Below, piece by piece: positions 34,310 through 45,784 of a DNA stretch of 64,000 nucleotides. The first letter of the stretch is position 1. Every line of letters starts with the position of its first letter. The notes beneath the pieces were generated by a model. That model saw only the letters and a program-made list of their open reading frames with translations. It searched no databases and was not told the DNA's origin. The DNA comes from Aralia elata (taxonomy: Eukaryota > Streptophyta > Magnoliopsida > Apiales > Araliaceae). The position numbers and the translations under genes are program-made. Location of the stretch: assembly GCA_034770075.1 (NCBI GenBank), contig CM068380.1, forward strand, positions 23,180,638 through 23,244,637, read 5' to 3'.

Positions 34310-36035
34310 ACGGTTTTCTGATCAGCCGCACGATATCTGTAGTCTGCTGCACCATTTTTGGTCCCAACAACCTTCGTTCCCCAACCTCATCCCAACACAT
34401 CGGGGTTCGACATTTCCTTCCATATAGCGCTTCGTATGGTGGCATGCCGATACTGGCATGATAGCTATTGTTGTAAGCAAACTCCACCAGTGACAAATGG
34501 TCATCCCAGCTGCCCTTTAAATCCATCACGACTGCCCGAAACATATCTTCTAAGGTCTGAATCGTTCGCTCGCTCTGGCCGTCGGTTTGAGGATGATACG
34601 CTGTACTCAACCTCAACTGCGTCCCCATTCTTACCTGCAGACTTTTCCAAAAATTTGACGTGAAGCGCGAATCTCGGTCAGATACAATTGATACCGACAC
34701 TCCATGTCGTGACACTATCTCTTTCACATAAAGCTTTGCTAAGTGCTCCAGATTGTACCGTATCTTGATTGACAAAAAATGAGAAGACTTGGTTAGACGA
34801 TCCACAATTACCCAGATGGCGTCTAAACCCTTATGAGTTGGTGGCAGTCCCACCACAAAGTCCATTGTGATGTGCTCCCACTTCCACTTCGGAATCTCTA
34901 GTGGTTGAAGTAGTCCGCTCGGTCGTTGGTGCTCTGCTTTAATTCGCTGGCATGCCAGACATCGGCTGACGCACTCTGCCACTTCTCGTTTCATAATCGG
35001 CCACCAAAAATTTCGTCGCAAATCCTGGTACATCTTTGTGCTCCCGGGATGTACTGAGTACTTCATGCTGTGAGCTTCCTGAAGGATTTCTTCCCTCAAT
35101 TCCAGATCCAACGGTACCCAGACTCTCCCTTCAAACCTTAGTAACCCGGTGCTATCAATCTTATACTTAAGCTCCTCGCCTTCGGTAATTCGCTTCTTTA
35201 TTGAATCACAATCCTCATCCTTTTCTTGAGCCTCCTTAATTTGATTCAATAGGGTTGGGCTCGCTGTCACTGTGAACAATTTCTCGTCCGTCTCCATCGG
35301 ATACTTAACCTCCAATTCCAGACATTCGAACTCCTTTACCAACTCCGCCTGAGTTGTAAGTCTCATCAATTTATCTCTGCCTTTCCTACTCAAGGCATCT
35401 GCCACTACATTTGCTTTGCCCGGATGGTACAGAATCTCACAGTCGTAATCCTTGATCAATTCTAACCATCGGCGCTGCCTCATATTCAGCTCCTTCTGAG
35501 TGAAGATATATTTCAGACTTTTGTGATCTGTATATATCTCGCACCTCTCTCCATATAAGTAATGCCTCCAAATCTTCAAAGCGAATACTACTGCTGCTAA
35601 CTCCAGGTCATGAGTCGGGTATCCCTTCTCATAGTCCTTCAGCTGACGTGAAGCGTACGCAATGACCTTGCCATGCTGCATTAGTACACAACCAAGACCT
35701 TTGTGTGACGCATCACTGTATACAACAAAACCTCCAGTGTCGTCTGGTAAAGTCAACACTGGTGCTTGGCTAAGTCTCTTCTTCAATTCCATGAAACTCT
35801 CCTCGCACTTCTCCGTCCAAACGAACTTTACCGTCTTTCTGGTTAGATTGGTCAACGGTGATGCTATCTTCAAAAAATCTTGGATGAATCTCCGATAGTA
35901 TCCTGCTAACCCTAGGAAACTCCTGATCTCCGTTGGCGTCTTCGGCTGCTCCCAGTTGATAATGGCTTCCACCTTTGCTGGGTCTACTGAAACACCATTC
36001 CTGTCAATGACGTGTCCTAGACCCTTTGCAACCAA
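34310..36035 (-). pseudogene. pol: Tekay RNase H and integrase core
   Basis: The long frame starts in the reverse transcriptase connection (GHVIDRNGVSVDPAKVEAI, FLGLAGYYRRFIQDF). RNase H follows: VVYSDASHKGLGCVLMQ, DLELAAVVFALKIWRHYLYG, YTDHKSLKYIFTQKELNMRQ. The integrase zinc finger is HPGSTKMYQDLRRNFWW with CLAC; the catalytic residues are Asp in WEHITMDFVVGLP, Asp in VSDRDSRF and Glu in YHPQTDGQSERTIQTLEDMF. All key residues are present, so this is the best-preserved enzyme segment of the window, but frameshifts at both ends (about 34315 and 36030) break the polyprotein. Confidence 0.92.
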
Positions 36036-36510
36036 AATTCACACTTCGAAAACTTTGCGTACAGCTTCTCCCTTCTTAATGCCTCCAAAGCAATCCTTAG
36101 ATGTTCAACATGTTCTTCCTCTATCACTGAATACACCAAGATGTCATCGATGAATACTACCACGAACTTGTCCAAGTACTGCTTGAACACTCTGTTCATC
36201 ATATCCATGAATGCCGCTGGTGCATTTGTCAGTCCAAATGACATAACCAAAAACTCGAAATGTCCATAACGAGTTCTGAATGCCGTCTTCGGGATATCCT
36301 CCTGTCTCACCCTTAGTTGATGATAGCCTCTCCTTAAATCAATCCTTGAAAAGTATTTCGCTCCCTTGAGTTGATCAAACAGATCGTCTATTCTGGGTAG
36401 CGGGTACCTGTTCTTAATCGTAACCTTGTTCAATTCCCTGTAATCGATACTGAGCCTTAACGATCCATCCTTCTTCTTTACGAACAGAACTGGCGCTCCC
36501 CGCGGAGATA
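36017..36510 (-). pseudogene. pol: Tekay reverse transcriptase
   Basis: The minus strand gives RPSVSPRGAPVLFVKKKDGS and NKVTIKNRYPLPRIDDLFDQ, then SRIDLRRGYHQLRVRQEDIP, VMSFGLTNAPAAFMDMMNRV and the catalytic box VVVFIDDILVYS. All are Gypsy reverse-transcriptase motifs in chromovirus form. A frameshift near 36030 separates it from the connection domain, and about 36510 marks where a deletion joins it directly to the gag end. Confidence 0.9.
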
Positions 36511-37340
36511 CACTCGGACGAAAATATCCGTCTTAACCTCTCCTCCAGACTTGTTGCCTCCACAAGATTGGCTATCGATCCCTTTCCTTTTATTCGGGTT
36601 ACTTCCCCCATGGCTACCTTCCTTGTGACCATCATGGCTTTTCTGATCTTGGTTATGCTTTGTCAACGCTTCATTTCCTCCTCGACAACGATTGCTTCCT
36701 TAAGTAACGTAGGAAATATGTTGATCTGCAAAACCACAACCTTACTATACGCCCAGGGCTTCAACCCTTGTTCAAATCTCTTCGCTCGCCTAGCTCCGGT
36801 GTCCACTTGGTGGGGAGCAAACCTAGCTAGTTTGTTAAACTTCGTTGCGTACTCTGCTACCGACATATCATCTTGCTTCAGATCCAAGAACTTTATCTCC
36901 ATACTTACCTGCGTGCTTTCTAGAAAGAAATTTTTCGAAAAAAACAGCTCCTTAAAACGAGTCCACGCAGTTGTGCCTTCCCCAACTCAGCTTCTATTCG
37001 CCTTCCACTAGTAATTTGACTCACCCTTCCTCATGAAAGTGGCAAACGAAGTCTTCTATTCCTCGGTCACTTTTGCGACCTTGAAAACTTTCTCCATTTC
37101 TTCTACCCATGTCTGGGCTTCACTCGAATCCGTATTCCCACGAAACTCCGGTGGTCCTAGTAATTTGAAACCCGTAAAGTTCGCCATGTGACTTTATGGC
37201 CGAACAACCGCAATGGCTGGTCTGCCTTGCATCGTTTCCTCTAACAAGTTCGCAAAGGTCCTCTTGGGGTCAGTCTGACTGTCCTCGTTATTCACTGACT
37301 CTTCCACCCTCGTGTATCGGGGTTGTCTCCTTGACGACAT
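36511..37340 (-). pseudogene. gag: Tekay gag, truncated at its C terminus
   Basis: Begins at an ATG (37340) with SSRRQPRYTRVEESVNNEDS, and after a stop reads ANFTGFKLLGPPEFRGN and SSEAQTWVEEMEKVFKVAKV, then FLDLKQDDMSVAEYATKFNK and FEQGLKPWAYSKVV. This is the retrotransposon gag domain that assembles the particle. The usual CCHC zinc knuckle and the following protease are absent: a Lys/Gly-rich tail runs straight into reverse transcriptase. Several stops interrupt it. Confidence 0.85.
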
Positions 37341-38716
37341 TGTTTGTTCTAAACAAAACCTTACATAAATCCTTCTTATTTTACACATCGTGCAAAATTC
37401 TACTGATGTTATCATTTAAGAATCAAGGCACAAATCGATCACAATCAATCATGTAATAATAATACCACATTTATATTCATACACCCCTTAGTGTGTCAAA
37501 CACTTATAATTCCGGTATATTCCTATAAATGTTAACTATCCCATTAAGACACAAAAGATGGGATTAATAAGAACTGCATTCCCCTAGATCTGAAAAGTGG
37601 GGATGTATCATCATCATATCAACTCAAGGCACCTTTAGTAAATACTAATAAGCTCATCTTAGTACCTCGTACTGCTTACATCATATAGCATTCCTGATAT
37701 CCACTTATCCCTCTGTTACTAACAACAAGATGGGATTCACATAACTACTCCACAACTTACACAAAGTTGGGACTTACAACAGATATACTGCTAGCTGTAC
37801 AAAAACTGAGATTCACATTTCTTACATGCATAGATATACTAGTACATATACATTGACCACTATTCTTCATTCATTACGACTCACAAAGGTCTTATAACTC
37901 TCAGACTTAACCTTTCTTTCTTTCATTTCCTCTATCTATTCCTTATATCGGGCTCCAATTGATCCTCCTTAGGGATTTCCATTATCTCATCATTCAGTTC
38001 CGTCTCTAGATACTTTTTCCATATCAGACACTAAATCAACCCTTGGTTCATTTCTTATAATCTCTCCGTTGTTTCTCCTTTCTAATCATCAAAACAATCT
38101 AAATTGCCATCAGTCATCTCTTAAATTTTTTTTTTTTGCATATAACATCATTCATCTCAATACTCTCAACTTTTGCTTAACAACTCTATATGAGTTCATT
38201 ACCTTTGTCTCACCTGTCATTCCACCATAAAGCTTAATAACTTAACTAACACTTTAAAATATCGATATATTCATTATTTATCGAATCAATCATTTCCTTC
38301 TTGCAAACCTTAACCCAACAGATTCTAAGGTACCCTCTGTTCATCACAAAGAAACTCCATACCACATTACTCCAATATCTTATCTAATGAATAGCCACAA
38401 AAATTGATCAATAGCCACAAAATTGATCAATAGCATCAAATGATTAATCTAATTACCTCGAATATCTATAACTCTAGTTTACAATGGATCGTCCATACTT
38501 AATGGTCTTCACTTTATCATATTATCTCATCAATACACATTCCTCAAATTATCCACAAGCTTAATAACACCAACGTATGATCCAAATCCTCAATTTTAAG
38601 ATCGTAATAAATTTCTACCCAAAAATAACTCTATATGAGTTCTATCCCCTTCTATTCCTCTACATTCTCTCAGGTTATAGCCTAAGGACTCTTTCTCCTA
38701 AGGGTTATAACCTATA
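37341..38716 (-). other. Tekay 5' leader, non-coding
   Basis: About 1.4 kb of pyrimidine-rich (plus strand) DNA between the primer-binding site and gag. No protein motif; an A-rich (minus-strand) tract lies near 38130-38143. Two adjacent CAATAGC-CACAAAATTGATCAA-like repeats lie near 38388-38435. Confidence 0.6.
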
Positions 38717-38728
38717 GCTCTGATACCA
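38717..38728 (-). promoter_or_regulatory. primer-binding site, initiator-methionine type
   Basis: Minus strand TGGTATCAGAGC, three bases after the 5' LTR, is complementary to the 3' end of plant initiator tRNA-Met, the common primer of Gypsy and Copia elements. Confidence 0.93.
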
Positions 38729-38731
38729 ACC

Positions 38732-41700
38732 TGTGACACCCCCAAATCCGGGTTTCCTAACCTCGAATTCGGTGTTCACGATACTCAACAACAAACATAC
38801 TTTCTAACTGATGCGGAATAATAAACATACATTGTTTATCGAAATAGTAATAAAGTCTTACAATCATGGTCCCAAGGTTCTTTAACCTTAACTTAGAAAC
38901 ATACCCTTAATACAATAAGAGTTCACATAACCAAGTAACATTTTCAGATAACTAATACATAAGCCCTATCAGGCAGCTATTCTTGCACCTTCCCTTTTTC
39001 CTTTGTCCCCTTTTGACATTTCTGCCTTAGCTAAAATAAAGATCATGATATAGCAAGGGTAAGAAACTAGTTTGCTTAGCAAGTTTATACACAAGGGAGA
39101 TATATCATGATTATAAGGAAGTTTCGCTTTCAATTTTCAACAACAGTATAAGAGTGTGAAGAAACATGAATTAATTATCAACAGTTGAATATTCGAATAC
39201 TTGAATGACAGTTACTGAGTGGTTGAAAATAACCATAGACATTTGCCAAGGTTCTCAGCATTTAAACTGGACCTCTTAATATGTTTTGGTAATCAAGGGG
39301 ATCAGCCTTTCATACCCCGTGATTTATGCATAAACACTTAATAAACCAGCATTGATATCATGCCTTAATCAAATTTATCATTTTCTCAGCCAAGAGTTCT
39401 TACTATAGCAAATTAATAAGAACAGCTTTTAAAATACATTTGATTTCACAAATTTAGACATGCTTGATCTAGCTGATACAAATAGCATAGATCTATCTCA
39501 TAAACAGTTCATGCTTGAAAGAACTTTAATCTAATTCACAATTCAATAACAATAGAATATAAATTCAATTGCACAATGTGTGAATCTCAATAACCAGTAT
39601 ATATGTGAATAATCAACAATAATTATTCACTAACATGCTTCAAAAATCATAACTCGAGTTTGAGTTAGGGAACTTGTCTGTCTGCTCAGCTACAAATAAT
39701 TCTAGCTTTAACTAATTGGCCTTGAAGAATCTAACATTGATAACGTCGATGTACCAATTAGTACTGCGTAGTTGTATATCGATACGCTTACTTATGCTAT
39801 TTATTTAACAATTAAGCAAATCACATAGCACACATAAGTTAATAAACTATCGTAAATCCTATAAGACACTTAATATTATCAATCCTGATAATATTTAATT
39901 CACCTCTTGGTATTATTAGTCCACTAATAACACTTTTATTCGTTTACTAATGTTATTAACATCTTAATAAAAATTTTAATCATCCAATAATAATTTAATC
40001 TAATATTATTAATCTCTTAATAATATTTTAATTCTCATATCATTAATAATATTTTAATATAATATTATTAGCCATTTTAATAATATCTTAATCATTTATT
40101 AATGCTTAAAACAAATATTATTACCCATTCAATAATATTTCCATAAAGTTTTAATCTTAATATTTCTTTGTTTACTTAAAAATATCGAATTCTTATATTA
40201 CAAATATCATAGTAATATTTTAATAAGTTATTAGGCGAATAAACAATTTATTCTAATTGTTTTACCCTTTATTAAACAACTCCTTTACTATCCATAAAAG
40301 GTCATAAATATTATTTCTCATTAAATATTACCAAAATACCCCTCAATAATCATAATATATAATATTAGGAGTATCCAAGCTTAAAAATCACATTTTTCTT
40401 ATTTATGACATCATTTAACCATTTATTTTCTTTTAACCATAACTATAACATTATTATGAAAAATAGCAAATAGATTCTAAAACTTATTATCCTCTGGATC
40501 TGGATAGTATATGATCTAACAATGATCCACAAATGTTCCTGGAATTTTAGAAAGTGATTTACTATTTTTAAAGTACTCAAAACCTCCGAATCTTGTTACA
40601 TTTTTCATAAATCAAGTTTTGCTCAGAAAATTCTGAAATTTTCAGGGTACACTCTCATAACATGCATAAAAATACTGTAAAAATTTCATATGTTTTCAAG
40701 GTACAAACAGTGAGAAATCTGGGTATGAATATTTAGGAGTCCTTCACGGTAAAAGCCATTACACAAAACGTACACATCGAAACGTGTTCATTCTTTTTGG
40801 TATTTGTAGATACTTCTTAAGGTACCTTTATGATTTTTTTCCAGATTTTTAAAAGATCCATAACTGGCCGAAACAACCTTTGGAAAAACGAGGATAACAA
40901 GCTTTTAGGGTTTTAAAGCTTTAAGTTTTATAGCTAGACTGTTTTGGGAAAATAGCCCCCAAGGCTTCAAAAATTATTAGATTTGTGTTCTACCACTTGG
41001 GTTTACTAGCTAACTCATGTACCTAGCACCCCCTTTCAACGGATCACAAATCCAAGTTGTAGATCTCAAGTTATGGGTGATCCAAGTGAAGAAAAGCTAG
41101 GGTTTTTACCCTTTAAGAACATAAGTTTCTTTTCTTCCTTTGAATCTCCATTCTAACACTCAAGAGCATTAGATCTATACATAAAGCGTGAAGATCTAAT
41201 GATTCTTGAGTCTTAGAATAAAATCTCTCAAAAACTATGAAAATAAAACAAAGTAAGAAAGAAGGAAATGGTTTAGGGTTTCACCTTGATCTTGTAGCTA
41301 TTCTCCTTGATCTACCAAAGTATGTGATGAACTTGAGATGCATGAACTATGCTAATCTCACTCTCTTTTTCTTTCTAAGCTCTTACTCTATACTTGGTGA
41401 ATAATAGATGAACCAACCCCTACTAGCATTGGTGAGGGGTCCTATTTATAGAAAAGTAGAGACCATGGGCAAAATAGTCATTAATCATGACTAGGCAAGG
41501 ACAATTTGATCAATTCATCAATAATAGGAAGCTTCCTACCAACTTTCTCAAGGGTATTTTAATCATTACCCAACTTCTTTTAAGGTTAAAATAGTCTTTT
41601 TGCAAAATCTTAATTATCCATTAGTTATTAACCATTCTTCATTGGTTATTAGACATTGGTTATTATCTTGTCATAATTACATTGTTTAAACACAATGGTT

Positions 41701-42005
41701 ATTATCCCGCCATAATTACATTGGTTATTAACCACTTGGATATACAATGGTTATTGCTCCTTCATAATTACCTTGGTTATTAACCACTCTTAGCCATTTT
41801 AGCCATTACACACCAATTCCTACACTTGACTCACATATGGTTATTTCTTAACCATAGTTATATCATACCTGCCAACACAAGTATAGACACATTTTATACA
41901 TCTCCCACCAATTAACCCAAGTTGGTTTAAATAGAACACAACGTTAACTCATTAAATTAAATTAGATTTAATTAATAAGGACGTTCAAAATTCACGGGCA
42001 TTACA
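38732..42005 (-). repeat. 5' LTR of the Tekay element
   Basis: 3274 bp, TGTGACACCCC to GGGCATTACA. Minus-strand TATA box at 41442-41451. Differences from the other LTR are mostly single substitutions plus a few small indels. Confidence 0.95.
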
Positions 42006-42010
42006 GAAGT

Positions 42011-42518
42011 GGACCTTCAGAGTGGTGCCGGGCTGAGTCCTCCACTGAGTGCCCGGCTGACACATCTCTCACACCAAAGCGTCGAGGTCAGTCTCGAAAC
42101 GCTTATGTTCCACCCAGTTGGTGGCCTCAGCAGTAGTATACGGCAGACAAAAAAGTTCATTGATAGCCTGCGCAGTGTAGGAGACCTGCTTTCCCCGCAC
42201 GAAGGAAATCCCATTCTGCGTTTCCCGGGCGTTGACATAGAATTCCCGAACAATGGCTATCGGGGCTGACTTTGGTGTCTTAATAAAAAGCAACCAGCCT
42301 AAACGCCAAATTTGGTCAAGAATACGCCCATCTTGTGCCTTGGGCTTCAAACCCCTCTCTGGTATGAAGGATTTGATGCTTAAAACTTCCCAGTAGTAAT
42401 GCTGAGCAGAGAGATTGACGAACTTGGTGGCATCTAGAGTGTTGATGCCACCACATGTGGATTCGGAGCCCCTGCTGCTTGAAGAGGAAGGCTGGGGCGT
42501 GCGTGCTCTCTTAGGCAT
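42011..42518 (-). pseudogene. Athila third ORF (plant transposon-protein domain), N-terminal part
   Basis: Starts at an ATG (42518) with MPKRARTPQPSSSSSRGSES, an NLS-like basic and Ser-rich start, then LSAQHYYWEVLSIKSFIPER, RILDQIWRLGWLLFIKTPKS and IVREFYVNARETQNGISFVR, then a stop after ETDLDALV (42069). The central REFY-A and VRGK patterns match the plant transposon-protein domain found after integrase in Athila elements. The remainder continues at 30497. Confidence 0.8.
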
Positions 42519-43235
42519 GGTTGGATGGGATTAGGGATTGGTGGAGGGTTGAATGTACTAGGGTTTTATGGGGGGTGAAGGAGAGGAGATGAGAGGGTTT
42601 AGTTTGCTGAGAGGGAAAGGTTTTGTTTTAGGGTTTGAAGTTTTTGATGTGACATGAATGAGGTGGATGGGTCCTATTTAAAAAAAAAATTCAGCCGACC
42701 GGCGCAGCTGCGCCATAGTTATACTGGAAAGGGGGCGTAGTTGCGCTGAGGCTCAGATTTATCTCAGGCAGATAACGGCGCAGCTGCATCGCTGATGAAC
42801 TGGTGGTGGGGCGCAGCTGCGCTGCTGTCCAGTTGCCGCGTGCTGAAGTGTCCCGGCGCAGCTGCGCTGGTGCTTAGGCTACCTGGAATTTTTTTTTTTT
42901 AAAACACACTTGACACACGTTAAATTTCCAGGTGAAAAACTCAATTCTTATTAATATCCAACAAATCTAAAAGGAAATGAAAATCTCAACTCAAACTAGT
43001 AAACTTACGAACGATGCATACGTAATGCAATGAAACTATGCACCCCCAAACTTAAAGTCTGTTTAAGTCATACGGTGGAAGGCGCGTTTGGATACCTGAA
43101 AACCAAACAATCATGTTAAAATGAAATCATGCAAACTAAATGAAAATCAGACAAGAAAAACAAAAATAATAAACGCGGGTTGCCTCCCGAGAAGCGCTTG
43201 GTTTAAAGTCGGTTAGCTCGACTCTCCAATGTTGT
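42519..43235 (-). other. Athila spacer between integrase and third ORF
   Basis: Non-coding. It holds a TATTTAAAAAAAAA-like tract at 42676-42689, five palindromes at 42701-42868 and a polypurine-like tract at 43043-43054. The (minus-strand) piece directly upstream of the ORF start at 42518 could hold an internal promoter, but no convincing TATA box was placed. Confidence 0.6.
42701..42868. repeat. palindrome cluster, Athila spacer
   Basis: Five copies: GGCGCAGCTGCGCC exact at 42701, variants at 42734 (GGCGTAGTTGCGCT), 42777 (GGCGCAGCTGCATC), 42810 and 42855 (GGCGCAGCTGCGCT). Spacing is 33, 43, 33 and 45 bp. Confidence 0.93.
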
Positions 43236-44999
43236 TCAACTCATGGCTAGGATAACTGAGGATTCTTGGCGATCGACATCGCCTCCGCAATAGTGTTTCA
43301 GCCTTTGGCCATTCACCTTGAATGGTTGTTCACTGTCCTTTCCAACAATTTCGATGGCTCCGTGTGGGAACACAGCTGTGATGGTAAAGGGACCCGACCA
43401 TCGGGATTTGAGCTTTCCCGAGAATAACTTGAGCCTGGAGTTGAATAGCAAGACCGCTTGGCCAGGTTCAAATTTCCTCTCGATGATTTTTCGGTCGTGC
43501 CATCTCTTTACCTTCTCCTTGTAGAGTTTAGAATTCTCATAGGGTTGCAAACAAAATTCATTAAGTTCATTTAGCTGTAGAAGTCTCCTCTCTCCTACTG
43601 CAGTCGGGTCAAAATTCAACTTTTTAATCGCCCAGTAGGCTTTGTGCTCTAGTTCGACCGGGAGATGACAAGCTTTGCCATAGACTATGTGGTATGGGGA
43701 CATGCCGAGGGGTATCTTATAGGCGGTTCGGTACGCCCATAACGCTTCATCTAGCTTCAATGACCAGTCTTTTCTGGAAGGATTAACAATCTTTTCCAGA
43801 ATTTTCTTGACCTCTCTATTTGACACCTCAGCTTGCCCATTTGTTTGTGGGTGGTAAGCTGTGGCGATTCTGTGCCTCACTCCGTATTTGGCTAGGAGGG
43901 CTGTGAACTGTTTGTTGCAAAAGTGACTGCCCTCGTCACTAATGATCGCCTGAGGAGTGCCAAATCTAGTAAAAATGCTCTTTTGTAGGAATCTGAGAAC
44001 AACTTTAGCATCATTGGTAGGTAAGGCAGAAGCTTCCACCCATTTGGACACATAATCGACCGCAAGAAGGATATAGAGATTGTTGCAGGATGACGGAAAT
44101 GGTCCCATGAAGTCTATGCCCCATACGTCAAAGATCTCCACCTCCAAGATCACATTTAGTGGCATTTCATTGCGGTTGGAGATGTTGCCCACCCGTTGGC
44201 ATCGATCACAATTCTTTATGAATTGGTGGGCATCTTTGAACAAAGTGGGCCAATAGAACCTGGCTTGGAGTACTTTGGCTGCAGTTCTTTGCGTTCCATA
44301 ATGGCCGCCATACAGAGAAGAATGGCATGCATGTAATATACTGGTAGTTTCGACATCGGGGATGCACCTTCGAATCACAAGATCTGTACATTGTTTGAAC
44401 AAATAGGGCTCGTCCCACATGTATCTCTTTACATCATGCAAAAATTTCTTCTTCTGCTGAGAAGTGAGATCAGGTGGTAGTACATTACTCACAAGATAGT
44501 TGACTATATCAGCGAACCATGGGATCTCAGTTGTGATTGCAAACAGCTGCTCATCAGGGAAGCAATCATTTATTTCAACCTTCTCCTTGCTCTCCAAGTC
44601 CGGACTGCCTAATCTGGAAAGATGATCAACAACTAGATTCTCCGTACCTTTCTTGTCCTTTATTTCCAAGTCAAATTCTTGGAGCAAAAGGATCCACCTG
44701 ATTAACCTGGGTTTGACATCTTTCTTAGAAATCAAATACCGAATTGCTGCATGGTCAGTGTACACCACTACATTTGTTCCAATGAGATAGGACCGGAACT
44801 TGCCGAATGTATAAACAACCGCGAGTAGTTCCTTCTCGGTGGTGGTGTAATTCATTTGGGCCTCTGAGAGTGTCTTACTGGTATAGTAAATTGCATGAAG
44901 AACCTTGTCTCTGCGCTGCCCCAATACCACGCCCACAGCGTAATCGCTAGCATCACACATAAGCTCAAATGGTAAAGACCAGTTCGGTGCCACTATCAC
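43236..44999 (-). pseudogene. pol: Athila RNase H and integrase
   Basis: 587 open codons. RNase H: FELMCDASDYAVGVVLGQRR, NYTTTEKELLAVVYTFGKFR, VVVYTDHAAIRYLISKKDVK and HLSRL. Integrase zinc finger: HACHSSLYGGHYGTQRTAAK and CDRCQRVG. Core: Asp in WGIDFMGPFP, Asp in AIISDEGSHFCNKQF, Glu in YHPQTNGQAEVSNREVKKIL. C terminus: FNSRLKLFSGKLKSRWSGPF. The wording is diagnostic of Athila. The frame is intact over this span but is cut off from the reverse transcriptase by a frameshift at about 45020, so no polyprotein can be made. Confidence 0.93.
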
Positions 45000-45022
45000 A
45001 GGTGCTGTTGTTAACTTCTATT

Positions 45023-45784
45023 TCAACAACTCAAAATTGCTAAACAATTTTCATCGAATATGAATGGGACATCTTTTTCCAATAGATTGCACAGGGGTTT
45101 TGTGATTTTGGAGAAGTCTTTGATAAATCTTCGGTAGAATCCAGCATGTCCCAAAAAACTTCGAACTCCCTTTACAGAAGTTGGTGGAGGCAGTTTCTCG
45201 ATGGTTTCTAATTTTGCCTTATCCACTTCCAACCCTTTTGTTGAGACTTTGTGACCCAAGATTATTCCTTCTTGAACCATGAAGTGGCATTTCTCCCAAT
45301 TAAGCACAAGGTTTGTTTCTACGCATCTCCTTAGTACCATGACCAAATTCTCTAGACAGTTGTCGAAGGAATTTCCAAACACCGAAAAATCATCCATGAA
45401 GACCTCCATGTTGATTTCCACCATGTCAGAAAATATTGCCATCATGCACCGTTGAAATGTAGCTGGAGCATTACAGAGACCAAAAGACATTCGCCTGAAA
45501 GCAAAAGTTCCATATGGACAAGTAAAAGTGGTCTTCTCTTGATCCTCTGGAGCGATGGTAATTTGATTATAACCAGAATATCCGTCTAGCAAACAATAAT
45601 ACTCATGCCCTGCAAGTCTGTCCAACATTTGATCTATGAATGGAAGTGGGAAGTGGTATTTCCTCGTGGCTTTGTTGAGCTTTCGGTAGTCCATGCAAAC
45701 TCTCCACCCCATGACTGTTCGGGTTGGTATTAGCTCGTTGTTATCATTTCTTACCACAGTTATTCCTCCCTTCTTGGGTACATA
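45023..45784 (-). pseudogene. pol: Athila reverse transcriptase
   Basis: NDNNELIPTRTVMGWRVCMD, then YRKLNKATRKYHFPLPFID, GHEYYCLLDGYSGYNQITIA, TFAFRRMSFGLCNAPATFQR and the catalytic box VFMDDFSVFGNSF, followed by GVRSFLGHAGFYRRFIKDFS. A stop replaces the codon before YVPKKGG (near 45787), cutting it off from the gag-protease frame. It ends with a frameshift near 45020. Confidence 0.92.

Larger units (their letters stand above)
30503..42005 (-). mobile_element. Tekay/Del-type Gypsy chromovirus, nested in the Athila third ORF
   Basis: Two LTRs of exactly 3274 bp (30503-33776 and 38732-42005), TSD GAAGT at 30498-30502 and 42006-42010, a methionine-type primer-binding site and a G-rich polypurine tract. 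The internal region (about 4.95 kb) codes on the minus strand for gag, reverse transcriptase, RNase H, integrase and chromodomain, but the gag zinc knuckle and protease are deleted. LTRs differ at about 30 sites by eye (about 1%), so it is younger than its Athila host. Confidence 0.93.

Noticed and set aside
38717..38728. A tRNA-Met gene
   Set aside because: Only the 12-nt primer-binding match is present; no cloverleaf could be drawn.
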